NCBI GenBank assembly: GCA_963575745.1
Contig: CAUYUJ010015759.1
Span: 1 to 64,000, forward strand
Direction: 5' to 3'
Origin: Prorocentrum cordatum
Taxonomy: Eukaryota > Sar > Dinophyceae > Prorocentrales > Prorocentraceae
Length of the DNA: 64,000 nucleotides
A program made the translations under genes and the position numbers. This document shows, piece by piece, positions 21,644 to 31,455 of this stretch (position 1 is the first letter of the stretch; the number at the start of each line of letters is the position of its first letter). Under the pieces are notes generated by a model. It saw nothing but the letters and a program-made list of their open reading frames with translations. It ran no database searches and was not told the origin of the DNA.

Positions 21644-21645
21644 CT
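21573..21645. repeat. GT dinucleotide microsatellite
   Basis: (GT)n with GC interruptions near the right end of the nested element. On the minus strand it is a CA-rich run ending in AG directly before the open Ulp1 frame, so it could be the 3' end of an intron. That role is inference. Confidence 0.85.
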
Positions 21646-21649
21646 GACC

Positions 21650-21797
21650 GTGAGAAACGATTAAGAACCCCCCCCCCTGCGAGACCCGCGGGGCCCGTAG
21701 GATCCGCCCCCCCTCCCGGTGCCAGGATAACGCTGCCAGGGTGCGCAGGGTTATCGTTTCGCAGGAGGGGGGGGGGTTCTTAAATCCCTTTTCGGGT
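21650..21797. repeat. Subterminal foldback including the right TIR
   Basis: GATTAAGAACCCCCCCCCTG (from about 21658) pairs with the right terminal region CAGGAGGGGGGG and TTCTTAAATC (to about 21786). The right end therefore contains a second, inward copy of the terminal sequence and can fold on itself. The right TIR proper is 21771-21797. Confidence 0.7.
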
Positions 21798-22805
21798 TAC
21801 AGCCTGAACGTGGAGCCCATCATGATACGACGTGGACGGAAACCTACAGACGGAGTCTCGGACAAAGAGAGATCACACTTACGAGGGCGACTTGGCACAG
21901 TCAACTGGCGAGCTCAACAGTCCGCCCCGTGGCTAAGTGCTGAAGTCTCTCTACTTCAAGCAGAGATACCTACGGCTACGGCCTCGACCATCCAGAAGAT
22001 CAACAAGCTCATCCGCACCATGAACGATACTGCCGACGTGGTCATGCTCATCCCCGCCATTGAGCATATCGCTGTGGTTGGCTGGGGCGACGCAGCCTGG
22101 GTTGCCCGTATCACCGGCGAGTCCCAGGGTGGCGAGATGATCGTGTTGGCCCCACTGTCTTTCCTGAGCGGCTCGACTGAGACGGTGGCGCCTATTTCAT
22201 GGAGATCGTGCAAACTACCGCGAGTCGCCAGAAGCAGTACGAGTGCGGAGGTTCAGATGATGACGGAGACCCTAGACGAGATCAGCTACGTGCGTCTGTT
22301 CATCTATGAGTTGGAGTGCGGCCAAGTGGACGACACGAACAAGTACCACGTGACAAACGCCATCTCATCCTGCCCTGGCGTGCTAGTCACAGACGGCAAG
22401 TCGGGCTACGACGCTATCGAGAAGAGTGAGTCGGCTGGTCTTGGACTGCGCGACAAACGTACGAGCATCGAGTGTCTAGGCATTCGACAGCCGAAGGAGC
22501 AGACAGCCCTCTAGATACGTTGGGTTCACAGCGACGCTCTGCTCGTCGACGGTCTCACCAAGGATCGTGCCGCCAAGGTCTTGCTCGAGTTCTTCAGGAC
22601 AGGCCAGCGCTGGAGGCTCGTGGACGACCCTCTACACCGCAGTGTCAGAAAACGCAAGACCGAGGGCATGGACAAGCTCGACCACGGCAAGCCGCTGTGC
22701 CCCGACGATGACGATGCTATGCTGGAGGCCCTCATCTACTACGCCCGCGACAACCCCGACGAGCAGGACAGCCCTGCGGGAGATGCAGCCCTGTGGGCAC
22801 AGTGA
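21798..22805 (+). pseudogene. copia reverse transcriptase 3' end and RNase H, one stop
   Basis: Frame 3 continues the reverse transcriptase from the insertion site. The RNase H signature is VGWGDAAW (first Asp), RSSTSAEVQ (Glu), then VLVTDGKSGYDA (second Asp). TAG at 22512 interrupts just before RWVHSDALLVDGLTK, the conserved copia RNase H end. The frame then runs to TGA at 22803 with an acidic tail. The stop is a single-base lesion in an otherwise well-preserved domain. Confidence 0.9.
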
Positions 22806-22892
22806 GGAAGCTCACGCGCTCTGTGCTTTCTGTGAATTCAGCCGCCAGCGGCAGGCCTCGATGCCGTAACATCGATCTTTAGCTTTTGGGCA

Positions 22893-23409
22893 TGCAATTC
22901 ACAGCCCAGAGCCTGCCTATCTAGAGCCTAGTTACCACAGATGGCCCCTAGAGGCCGAGCGTGACATATGTATAGGATCAGACTCCACAGGACCCTCTTT
23001 TATGTATCCCTGCGTATCCCGGCGAATCGGGCCCCGTTTAGCCTCCAGGTTGCAGCCAGCCTTGCTTAGTAGATCCTCCGAGATCCTCCGAGATCCCCAT
23101 TAAAATATCCCAGAACAGGTTCATCCGAAACCGTTCTGGCTCAAGCCTTTGCAGCGTCACAGCGACGCTGGACTTACTGGTGTGCGTCTGGGAGACGCAG
23201 AGCAGAGAACTGCCCGCCAATACAGATCCTGTTCATCACCATCGTGCGACCAGAGTCGCACAGACACTGCCCCAGATTCCCCAATATCAACGACCTCACA
23301 CACATCATCGAGAGACGAGAGATTAGTATCCTGGTTTGATATCTTTTGAGAAGGGAGATCAGTATTCTGGATTGTATCAGGGCAGTGGTCCATCAGCGGG
23401 ACCATTGCA
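22893..23409 (+). repeat. 3' long terminal repeat
   Basis: 517 bp, TG to CA, matching the 5' LTR. Differences include a 2-bp deletion in the GAGAGACGAG stretch near 23310 and about 14 substitutions by hand alignment. The upstream CTTTTGGGCA is not a good polypurine tract, so second-strand priming is not explained. Confidence 0.95.
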
Positions 23410-23745
23410 AAGAGGGCCCCCAGGAAGGCCCAAAGAGGCCAACACCAATGGATTCCCATGGGTGTTTGAAGGATTGTGGCATTTGCTTCTTTTCGGCATT
23501 CCGACGGCCCGAGGCAGCTCAAGAGCCCCCAAAGATCGTCCTATGATCGCCCAACAAGCCCCCACGATGGCCCCATAACGGCCCAGAGCTCCAAGACGGC
23601 CCAAGAGGCCTCCAAGACGCCCAAAATGGCATCCAAGACAGCCCTGGAGCACCCCAAGACGGCCCCGAGTCGGCCCAGACAGGTCCCCAAGACGACTTCC
23701 GACGGCGTCAGACGGGCCAGGGATGCCGCAAGACGGCCAAAGGGG
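23410..23745 (+). repeat. CCAAGAGG-type array, right flank of the copia element
   Basis: It resumes the same repeat and orientation as 7141-8870, including CATTTGCTTCTTTTCGGCAT and CCGACGGCC blocks matching those near 8550. This shows that the retrotransposon split one array. Confidence 0.85.
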
Positions 23746-23756
23746 TTCCCGAAAAA

Positions 23757-23890
23757 AAAACCGAAGGCTCCTGCTCCTGCTCCTGCTCCTCCTCCTTTTC
23801 CTCCTGCTGCTGGTGCTGGTGCTGGTGCTGGTGGTGGTGGTGGTGGTGCTGCTGCTGCTGCTGCTCCTCCTCCTCCTCCTGGTTCCTTGT
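23757..23890. repeat. Compound microsatellite (CTCCTG / GCTGGT / GCTGCT)
   Basis: Successive blocks of CTGCTC, TCCTCC, GCTGGTG, GGTGGT, GCTGCT and CCTCCT triplets. Low complexity only. Confidence 0.9.
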
Positions 23891-24056
23891 TCCTGGCGGC
23901 ATTGGTGTCTTCGGACGCTGCCCCTCCCCCTAGGGAGGCCCGGTCGAGCCCCCCTGGGGGAGTAGACGAAAACGCAAAATTCGGGGCTGTGGCCCCGCAT
24001 GACAGGAGGGAGGGGAGAAGGAGAGAACAAAACATAACATCATCATCACCATGACC

Positions 24057-24992
24057 TCAAGAGGCAGGGGAAGGAGGGGAGATCATGGGCGGCGTCGCGG
24101 CGTGGGCAGCGCGTGGCGCGTGGGGGGCCCCGTAGGGGAACGCGTTGAACGGTCCTCCTCCCTTTTGGGTACCGTAGCCTCGCGGTGCCGGTGCCCATGG
24201 GCGCCCTAAGGCCCCCTTCCGCAAATGCGTCCTCGCATGTCTGACAAAAGCGGGAGGCATGGGGCGGGGTTTCGCGCGGCTAAAGTGGGTGGCGGCGTAG
24301 GAGGTGGCGAAGTGGTTCGGCGCGAAGATATGGGCGGCGGCGCCAAGGTGGCGACGGCGCGAGCCGCGATGTCTTGAAGGCAAGGGGTGGTAGAAGGCTG
24401 GTGGCAAACCGGCGTGAGGTTGAAAAGGGCGGAGACTTTTCCGCGGGTCCCCCGTGGGGTGCCGTTTGCAATGATGGAGGCACCGAGGGACTCCCTCTGC
24501 ACATAAGAAAAAACCCACAAGCGTCCCAAAACCTGACGGCGGAATCCCTCGCCAGCAGGCTGGCGCAAGGTTCCCAGCACGTCGGCCTCAAGGGTATTCC
24601 CACGAACGCGTGGGAAATTTAGGCCCTGCGGCAGCGCCGGCCGCGCTCGTCAAGTAGATGGCAGAAAGGCCTCGTCTCCTGCACATCGGAAGCCCCCCTG
24701 AGCGCGAGGGAGATTCGGGCCTCCCCCGCCGAGGCAGGAGTAGGGTACCCAAATCACTGGAATGATGGCTGCTTGGGGGGGTTGTACCGTGCGCGGGGGT
24801 GGTTTTTGCCACCCGTGGCGGTGGTACGGGCGCGTTGTAGTGTATGCCCTATGTTGTTGCTCTTGCTGCACGCAGCTCTTGGCTGCGGCTGCTGGTGCGG
24901 GATATGTTGCAAGGGCAGGTAGAATACAGTCGGTGGGTCTGGTTTCGGCTGTAGATTATTCCAGTGCTGTGGTTCGTCCTTAGGTGACGAGC
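24057..24992 (-). CDS. Unknown minus-strand coding-like segment (possible 3' end)
   Basis: Two frames show non-repetitive composition. One ends at a stop at 24057 and is rich in Pro, Ala and aromatic residues (FNAFPYGAPH). Another, 24754-24992, carries MAELINNLSSSPKDEP then proline-rich sequence. They may be exons of the gene continuing at 24993-28406. No family is recognised and joins are not determined. Confidence 0.25.
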
Positions 24993-25864
24993 TCAAATTG
25001 TTGATGAGCTCGGCCATCTTGACCATTGCCTCGATTGTGATCTCCCTTTCAAATTTTGTGATAAAGGAATGGCGTCGGCGTGGATGTGGGGCTGCGTCGT
25101 GCGGCTACCTTGATACCAATGAAGGTCTCTCTCTCTCTCTCTCTTTGGCTGCATCACTTCTGCTGGGTCAGGGATGTCGTCGTGGCCGTGGTGCTTCGGG
25201 TAGTTCAGCATCTTGGCCAGGTAGTGGTTGGCGTAGTCAGCAAAATCCCTGTCTCGCTGGGCCACGCGGAAAGGGCGTGCCTCCCGCAGCTCGTCAAACT
25301 TGCAGTAGCTGTTGAAAGCTGTTTCCACGTGCGCCATGACCTGGTCGCGCTCGATGCGGAGGTCAGGGACCGTTGCTGTCCCTGCTGGTCTCCGCCGCGC
25401 CCGGCCAAGTCGAGTACCTGGTCGAAATGGTAAGCGATCGCCGCGTGGGCGTGTATCCTGGACTTCGCGCTCTCGCGGTCGTGTGCGTCACTGCTGGCTA
25501 TGACGGCCACGCGCTCGATGATGGCGTGGATGCGTTCCTTGGTGCTCGCTCCTATTGTCATGCCTGGCGGCGGTGGGACTGGGGGCCGGCTTGCGAGCTG
25601 AATGGCCGCGTTCCGGTTCCGCTGGATATCGTCGTTGGCCTTTGGGGTCATTGCGCCCGGGTTCGGCGTTGTTTGGTTCATTGCTGTCCCGAAGTGGCTT
25701 GGATGGCGCCTCCTGCCCTGGCTGTGGGGTGCTCTCGCGGCCGCGCGCGTCGCCTGCTGCGGTCGGTTGCACGGTGGGCGCGGTTGGGAGGTCGCTGCGT
25801 GCGTCGGTGTCGCTGGCGTCGTTTTGTGTTGCCTTCCGCCGGTGCTTAACGGTCTTGGGGACAA
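24993..25864 (-). CDS. Unknown minus-strand coding-like segment
   Basis: From 25864 one frame reads a Pro/Thr-rich stretch, then STKERIHAIIERVAVIASSD and IHAHAAIAYHFDQVLDL. Near 25345 sense moves to another frame beginning IERDQVMAHVETAFNSYCKF and continuing FADYANHYLAKMLNYP. Both halves look like real, helix-rich protein. The change of frame is either a short intron or an indel. The product is unknown. Confidence 0.4.
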
Positions 25865-26376
25865 GCGCGCACGCTGTTCCTAATGTCTGTTCCCACCTTG
25901 CTGGAGAACGCCGTGCCCTCCGTGATCGGGGCGGCCAGAAGATCGGGTAGTAGCCGAGTCACCGTCGCAATTTGCTGTCTGCTCCGCGAGGCTGCATGCG
26001 CGCCGTCAACCGCGGCGGAGTGCAGCTGTGCTGCGTGGATATAGGCGGAGTGCAGTTGTGCTGCGTGGATATCTGCGATGGACATGAATATCCCCTGCTG
26101 GGTGCCGAGGTTGTCGTCTTGGCTGGCGAGTATGAGCTGCGCGCGGCGGCCGCTGTCGGTGTCGGAGAGCTTCAGGACTGTCACGTCTTTGTCGCCCACG
26201 TCGTCAACTGCTGCCTTGAGTCGGTCTACGCTGGCCCAGAAATCGTTCTCGCCGCGGTACTTCGCAATGGCGGAGTCGAGGGCGGCGAGGTCGACTGCGA
26301 AATTAGGAGCCTGTGGTGACAGCGACACTAGCATCGGGGGCGTCGGAGGCGGTGGTGGCTGCGTCCTGCTGGGCAT
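25846..26376 (-). CDS. Unknown minus-strand coding-like segment
   Basis: 176 codons. A proline-rich start is followed by a well-balanced stretch including FWASVDRLKAAVDDVGDKDV and RAQLILASQDDNLGTQQGIF. A duplicated IHAAQLHSA (DNA repeat of about 30 bp near 26030-26070) comes next, then a tail ending in an Arg-rich stop. Composition is unlike the surrounding repeats, which is the main reason for calling it coding. Family unknown. Confidence 0.45.
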   Translation of the reverse strand: MPSRTQPPPPPTPPMLVSLSPQAPNFAVDLAALDSAIAKYRGENDFWASVDRLKAAVDDVGDKDVTVLKLSDTDSGRRAQLILASQDDNLGTQQGIFMSIADIHAAQLHSAYIHAAQLHSAAVDGAHAASRSRQQIATVTRLLPDLLAAPITEGTAFSSKVGTDIRNSVRACPQDR

Positions 26377-26536
26377 GGCCGTTGGCGGGTACTGGATGAC
26401 GTTGTGGCTCGCGTCTTAGAAACATTCAACATTGTCGGCTGATCGAACTCTTCCAGCCCGGTTGCAGGAGCACCTTGCCTGGGTCTGTCCACATGGCATC
26501 TCTGGTATCCAGGTTGAAGTAGTACACCTGGTGAGT

Positions 26537-27060
26537 CTAAACGAAGTCGGTGCCTTCGTCTTGCAAGCGACCCATGGCTCTGGCAAGGGTAGTCGATGGC
26601 TGGGTGCTGATGGTAGTCATCCGGAGAATCCAGAGCGACGGGGGTTCAGCAAGCGCATGTGCGTTCCAAGTCGGGTAGTCTGGTGGGAAGAATGGCGGTG
26701 GCGGGTTGCTCGGTGGTGGGCTGGGCCTGGCTGGGCGCCAGGTGGGCCGCGCGGGCCGCAATTGCCCCGTTAGTCGTGTGGGCGCGCACGTGGCCGGGGC
26801 AGAAGTCGGTGCCAGTGGATGCCAGCTGGTGCATCTGGGTGGTGAGCGCGACAGGGTCGCAGTCGCTGTGCGGTGCGTTGACTCCCTCGGCCACTTTGGA
26901 GTCGGTGTGTGCCGTAGCTGGTATGTGGTCGTAAGTTTCTGTTTGGAAGTATATCAATGCGTGTGCCCAGATGAGCGCCGTCACTGCTGCGGTCGTCAAT
27001 GCAGGCTTGTCTATGTCGGCTGTCGTAGAGTCCGTGACGCTGGCTGACATGGTGCCCAGG
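26537..27060 (-). CDS. Unknown minus-strand coding-like segment
   Basis: The frame from 27050 begins MSASVTDSTTADIDKPALTT, preceded in frame by DDDGFDDLGT. It continues through a Thr/Ala/His-rich stretch to 26646. An overlapping frame, 26761-26537, has PDYPTWNAHALAEPPSLWIL. The two may be joined by splicing. It lies in line with the minus-strand segments on either side. Confidence 0.35.
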
Positions 27061-27162
27061 TCATCAAAACCATCGTCGTCTTAAATGGTAACTGGCGCAT
27101 CCCAAGCGTCCCTGGTGGAGTCTGTCTGGTGGGCGCCGTCGGTCTCCAAGTGGATCCGCTCG

Positions 27163-27775
27163 ATCACTCCGTGGGCGCTGGGCGGGGCAGGTCCCGCCGT
27201 CGCGGTGGCTGCTGGATTGAAACGATCTGGCTCGCGTTAGTCGGGGGAGTCGGTGGTGGGGTGGGGCGGGGGGGTGCGCCTGAGGGCGTCGGCGATCGGC
27301 TCGGTCGCTGTGCACCTGGCAGATTTTTTCTCACAGGGCGCTTCGCAATGTGGTCTCCCGATGGTTGGCCCTCTCGCACAGAGCAGGATTGCTCGTCGGT
27401 TGACGTCTGTCGCTCGTGGGCATTGTTGTTGACCGCCCTGGTGGCAGGCCCTTCAGCGTTTCGATGCACAGTGTTGCCCCTGCCGCTCCAGGGGCCTTCT
27501 TCAGCGTCTGTAGGGCAAGGGTCGTGGGTGCTGAGGTTTGATGTAGGTACCCCACATCCTGTTTCAACTCTCGGTCGCTTGGCCCCAACTGAGTACTTTC
27601 CCTGAGCCGTGCTGGCGTCGCGGTGCACTGTGGTGCTGTTGACAATGGCAGTGGCGTTGGCCGTCGCGCGTTCACTGCGTCGCCCGTCGTTCAGCCGCCC
27701 TGAATGCGGGCGCGCTCAGCTCTGCGCGCCGTCGGGACAGCGCCGGGGCAGGCCACCGGCGTTGGTCAAGGCGTC
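27163..27775. repeat. 0.6-kb direct duplication, copy A
   Basis: Runs from about GGGCGGGGCAGGTCC to GTTGGTCAAGGCGTCT and matches 33471-34041 across its whole length with many substitutions. Copy A has about 50 bp near 27385-27435 that copy B lacks. It contains minus-strand sense such as SIQQPPR in both copies. Both copies have the same orientation. Confidence 0.85.
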
Positions 27776-28406
27776 TTGGCCTGCCCATCTGAAGTGCACC
27801 CCCCGAATGTTGGCGGAGGTCGCGAGCGCCCCGCTGCGGCGAGTCTTCCCGGCCTGGGTGCGCAGTTGGTCGTGGCGCGCCAGTCCCGATGTGCGGCGTC
27901 GCCCCGATGCGGTCCAGCGCCGCCTTGTGGCCGTCAGAAGGAGCGCTGGGGGCCCCGGCAGCTTCGTCTCCGTCGCCCGCCGTAGCCCTGTCGGCGGGGG
28001 CGTCGGCCTCAGGGGCCGCGACGACGATGGCGCGGGGCTCGTTGGAGTCGATGGCGGTCCTCTTGGCCCCTCGCGCGCTGGGGCTCAGATTTGTCGGCGC
28101 TGGGTGCTTCCGCGACGGTGGCGTCGATGGTCCTCTCCCAGGCGTGCCAGTGAAGCTTCTGAATGGGTTCACCACTTGTGGCGCCCTTTGCCCCGTCGGG
28201 GCGATGCCATCACCCTCTTTCTGCGTGGGCGACGGCGCGTCGATGTTGATGGTCGCAGGGGCATGGATGAACGGTGGGTGCGGTTGGCCTGTAGGCTTCG
28301 TGGGCCCTGGTGTCCAAGCTGGCGGCGTTGGCCATCCATCCTCGTCGCTCTGCGGAGGTTCTTCTGGCGTGGGCGTCCCTCTCTGCGTCCCTGACGGCGT
28401 GGACAT
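27672..28406 (-). CDS. Unknown proline-rich protein, N-terminal segment
   Basis: 244 codons from ATG 28406 (MSTPSGTQRGTPTPEEPP). The protein is Pro/Thr/Ala-rich and disordered-looking, with AIVVAAPEADAPADRA in the middle and an Arg-rich end. The last third lies in the duplicated block, so the stop at 27672 may not be the true end. No domain recognised. The next minus-strand segments may be later exons. Confidence 0.4.
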   Translation of the reverse strand: MSTPSGTQRGTPTPEEPPQSDEDGWPTPPAWTPGPTKPTGQPHPPFIHAPATINIDAPSPTQKEGDGIAPTGQRAPQVVNPFRSFTGTPGRGPSTPPSRKHPAPTNLSPSARGAKRTAIDSNEPRAIVVAAPEADAPADRATAGDGDEAAGAPSAPSDGHKAALDRIGATPHIGTGAPRPTAHPGREDSPQRGARDLRQHSGGALQMGRPRRLDQRRWPAPALSRRRAELSAPAFRAAERRATQ

Positions 28407-28549
28407 GCGGCGCTGTCCCTGAGCAGGTTCAACTGGTTGCGATGCGAGAGTGCAGCGCGGGCTTCGGCGTCTCGGAGCATCTCGTCGGACTCGAGTCTGA
28501 GTCTCGTGTTTCTATATTCGCCGCCCCCTCGCGGGCCTCTAGGCGCGCG

Positions 28550-29160
28550 AGACCCCCCCCCATAATCCCCCCCCCCCCCGCCCCCCCCCCCCAGGGGCTC
28601 CACGCCGGCGATTTGACCCCCCCCCTGGGCCGAGCCCGACCCCGGGCCGAACGCGCCAAGGGGGGGCGGAGGGCTCCAAAACTGGCCAAGAAGGCACCAA
28701 AACGCTCCCCAGACGGCCCCAGGGGGCCACGATTCGCCGAAATATCGCTCCTGGACGCTCACGACTGCCCCCAGGCGGCCTCCGACGCTGCCAGGGCGCC
28801 CCAAAAGGCACCCAAGATGCGCCCCAAGAATCACGTCGCAGGCAGGCACGCCCATTCGGTTTTCACAACGCCCCAGGCGGGCAAAAAGGGCCCCGAAGAA
28901 GGGCCGAAGAGGGTCCCACAACAGCCCACGAAGCCCCCCATGACAGCCCAAGAGGGCCTCCAGACGGCTCCAAGACGGAGTACAGAGGGCACCTTTTCGA
29001 GCCTTCGGCCCCAAGGCGCTCCCAGCCTGCCCCAGGGACGCACCGAGAGGCCCTGAGGGGGCCCCCAAGAGAACCTCAAAAGCATCCAAGAAGCCCCCAG
29101 GAAGCACCCCAGCCAAAACTTGGCCCGAGATGCCTCGAGGTGGCCGGACATGGCCTGCGG
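28550..29160 (+). repeat. Poly-C tract and CCAAGAGG-type array
   Basis: 28553-28630 is almost pure C runs. From 28670 to about 29160 there are CCCCAAGAAGG, CCCCAGACGGCCCC and CCAAGAGGGCC words in the same orientation as the other arrays. A long minus-strand frame (28169-29254) is a shadow of this repeat. Confidence 0.75.
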
Positions 29161-30609
29161 ACAAGCCAAGGTGCTGCCAAAAGGCCACAACACAGCACCA
29201 CGAAGTATGATAACAACAGCGAAGCAACAATGACGATGTCGAGCGCCGTGTCACGATTCGGACAAGCCCCGCGACGTGCAGTCCTGGAGGCGCAATACTT
29301 TATATAGGTGTCGGCGGATGCGGCCTCAGCCTATATAATCTCCCCATGGATGTCCAAGTGGGAGAGAGCGTGATCCACCGCCGCTTTACTGTGGAAAACT
29401 GCCAGCCTTTTCCTCTGGAGCCCGGGGGTAGCCCCCCCCCCCCCTCCCCCCTCCGAAAATCCCACCCCCCTGCTGGACGCCCCCCCCGCGTGTGGGTCAC
29501 TTTGCAACCAGAAGCGCACTTTACAACCAGATGGGTCACTTTACAACCAGCTTATAAAATCCAAGAAGGGCACTTTGCAACCAGGAAGGGCACTTTACAA
29601 CCAGGCAAGTAAAAAGACATATTGAATGCACGCGTGCCTTTCCCTGAAATCTCCGTGGGCAAGCGCAAGGGTGGCTTTGGGCTCATTGAGGCATGTTGGT
29701 TGTAAAGTTGCCCATCGCGCACGAAGAAGCACTGCGCACGAGTTGGCGATGCGGCGACCTGGCGCGCTATGGCATGTTGCGCGCTGGTGGGCGGGTTCGA
29801 GTTTTGACCTGCTCTCTAAGCGCTGTCGGTCACTTCTGCCATTGCTTGCTCTGCCTTTTTTTTCTGACGGGCGAAGGCTAGTCGCGCAGGACATGCGAAT
29901 AAACCATGATCCCGTCCAAGACTGGAGCTGCATGGCAGTGGAAAGCTGTAGTGGGAGATGTGGTGGAAGCGGGGGCTACAATGGGAACTGCATGGCGTTG
30001 GGAAGCTGCGGTGGCAACTGTGGTGGTCGCCAGGCAACGGTGGGAACTGTGGTGGTAGCTGGGCTGCAATGGGATTTGCGGTAGTAGCGGGGGGTCAGTC
30101 GGAATTGTGGAGGTAGCGGGGCTGCAGCGGTAAGTGTGGTGGTAGCAGGCACAGAGGTGGCGGTGATGCGCTGTCACGGTGGCTCAAGCTGCTGCGCTGG
30201 CACGGTGGCTGAGGCTGCTGCCCGAGCACGATACCTGCGTTGCTGCGCTGGCACCGTGGCTGACGCTGGAAGAAACGATCTTCGAAATAGTTGCATTTAT
30301 TCGGGACGTTGAACCTCGATCTTCCAAGACGAGGAGCAGCAGGGGGCCAACTGGAGCGGGCGCACTTAGCCCCTTGCAGAACACCGTGGGGCTTCAGGGG
30401 CCAACGTGGCCCAAGAGACCCGCGGTGCCAATGGCCTAGTTCCCTGGAGCGCTGGGCCCTTGTGGAGGCCACTGGGCTCGCTTCCTGTGAGTGATCCCTA
30501 AAATGGGCAGCGCGTCGCCCTGAGCCTTCCTACGTATGCTGTCGCCTTATTCCCGTGCGAGCACGGGGCCCTTGTTGAGGCCGCTTGGCCCCTGCTAGCA
30601 AGCCCTGTC

Positions 30610-30895
30610 TTAGTCTGCTGGGCTCAGAGCGCCAGAGCGTCCAGGCGCTCGGGCTCAGAGGCATCGCTGGGGCCCTCAGAGCGTCCAGGCGCTCGGGCTC
30701 AGAGGCATCGCTGGGGCCTGCGCAGAGCGTCCAGGTCCTCGGGCTCAGAGGCATCGCTGGGGCCTGCGCAGAGCGTCCAGGTCCTCGGGCTCAGAGGCAT
30801 CGCTGGGCGCTCCTGCGTGCTGGGGCCGTTCAGGCGCTCGGGTTCAGAGGCATCGCTGGGGCCTGCGCAGAGAGTTCAGGCGCTCGGGCCCCAGA
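30610..30895. repeat. About 58-bp tandem repeat (five to six units)
   Basis: Units contain AGAGCGTCCAGG, CTCGGGCTCAGAGGCATCGC and TGGGGCC, with small length differences between copies. It lies inside the foldback-like element. Confidence 0.9.
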
Positions 30896-31050
30896 GCGCC
30901 CACGTGCTCTGGATCATTTTTCAGAGCGTCCGCGCGCCCTGGAGCACTTTTGAGAGCGCCCACTTGCTCTGGAGCATTTTTCAGAGCGCCCAATTGCTCT
31001 GGGGCATTTTTCAGAGCGCCCACTTGCTCTGGAGCGCTTTGCGGAACGCC
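30895..31050. repeat. 30-bp tandem repeat (five units)
   Basis: Units such as GAGCGCCCACTTGCTCTGGA plus GCATTTTTCA repeat at exactly 30 bp in the right half. They directly follow the 58-bp repeat and directly precede the right arm of the foldback-like element. Confidence 0.9.
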
Positions 31051-31269
31051 CAAACACGCACGGCCACTCTGAGCTGGTTGTAAAGTGGTCCGTTCTGGTT
31101 GTAAAGTGGCCCGTTCTGGTTGTAAAGTGGTCCGTTCTGGTTGTAAAGTGGGCCGTTCTGGTTGCAAAGTGGACGTTCTCGATGAGCAAACATATTTTCC
31201 AATCCTATGTTGGTTGTAAAGTAACCCATCTGGTTGTAAAGTGGTTGTTCTGGTTGTAAAGAGACCGAA

Positions 31270-31455
31270 TACCCCCCCCCCCCCCCTTCCCCGGCACCCC
31301 CCCCCCCCCTCGCCCCCCCCCCCCCCCCCATCCCTCCGAAAACAAAGGGGTCACTGCCAGTTCGAACCCCCCCCCTCGAAAACCGGGGGGGGGGGCGCTG
31401 CCGGTTCGACCCCCCCCCCCCCCCGAAAACCGGAGGGAGGTCACTACCGGTTCGA
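31270..31455. repeat. GGTTCGAACC-bearing repeats, left set (inverted to right set)
   Basis: About three units alternating a C-run or G-run with GAAAACCGG and GTCACTGCCRGTTCGAAYCC-type sequence. The same units in the opposite orientation lie at 32105-32345, either side of the C-rich minisatellite. Confidence 0.8.

Larger units (their letters stand above)
16697..21797. mobile_element. Nested 5.1-kb TIR element with TA target duplication, Ulp1-like gene inside
   Basis: The left end is ACCCGAAAAAAGGATTTAAG and continues AACCCCCC. The complement of the right end gives the same sequence apart from one mismatch and one missing base, over 27-28 bp. TA flanks both ends (16695-16696 and 21798-21799). 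Element plus one TA is 5103 bp, a multiple of three, and the copia frame is the same (frame 3) on both sides, as expected for a clean insertion. Contents: a spliced-leader relic, a 167-codon and a 523-codon minus-strand ORF, and two copies of an internal module. No transposase with a recognisable catalytic signature is visible. TA duplication is typical of the Tc1/mariner group, but the cargo is not. Confidence 0.88.
8872..23409 (+). mobile_element. Ty1/copia LTR retrotransposon, interrupted by a nested DNA element
   Basis: Two direct repeats of about 518 bp start TG and end CA. Between them the order is gag, protease, a SAP/methyltransferase-like segment, integrase, reverse transcriptase and RNase H. 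Integrase before reverse transcriptase is the Ty1/copia order. By hand the LTRs differ at about 14 positions plus one 2-bp indel. Only AAG is shared at the outer edges, so a clean 5-bp target duplication is not evident. The host site is the CCAAGAGG array. Stops, frameshifts, a lost catalytic Asp and the 5.1-kb insertion make this copy non-autonomous. Confidence 0.93.
29500..31265. mobile_element. Foldback-like element with arms of tandem repeats
   Basis: The left arm (29500-29610) has four to five copies of CACTTTACAACCAG at about 20-25-bp spacing. The right arm (31075-31258) has about eight copies of the complement, CTGGTTGTAAAGTG, mostly 21 bp apart. Terminal inverted repeats built of short tandem repeats are the hallmark of foldback elements. 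The 1.45-kb middle holds three further tandem repeats and one more complement copy at 29695. Target duplication and transposase are not seen. Confidence 0.5.

Noticed and set aside
16697-21797. Nested element as a CACTA or Mutator-like transposon because it has a Ulp1 gene
   Set aside because: The ends do not start CACTA and the duplication is TA, not 3 or 8-11 bp. No MULE or CACTA transposase is visible.
8867-23414. Clean 5-bp target duplication for the copia element
   Set aside because: The edges read AGAAG and AAGAG. Only AAG is shared in register, so I do not claim a duplication.
30610-31050. CRISPR array
   Set aside because: Units repeat head to tail with no unique spacers, and no cas-like gene is present. 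These are minisatellites in eukaryotic DNA.
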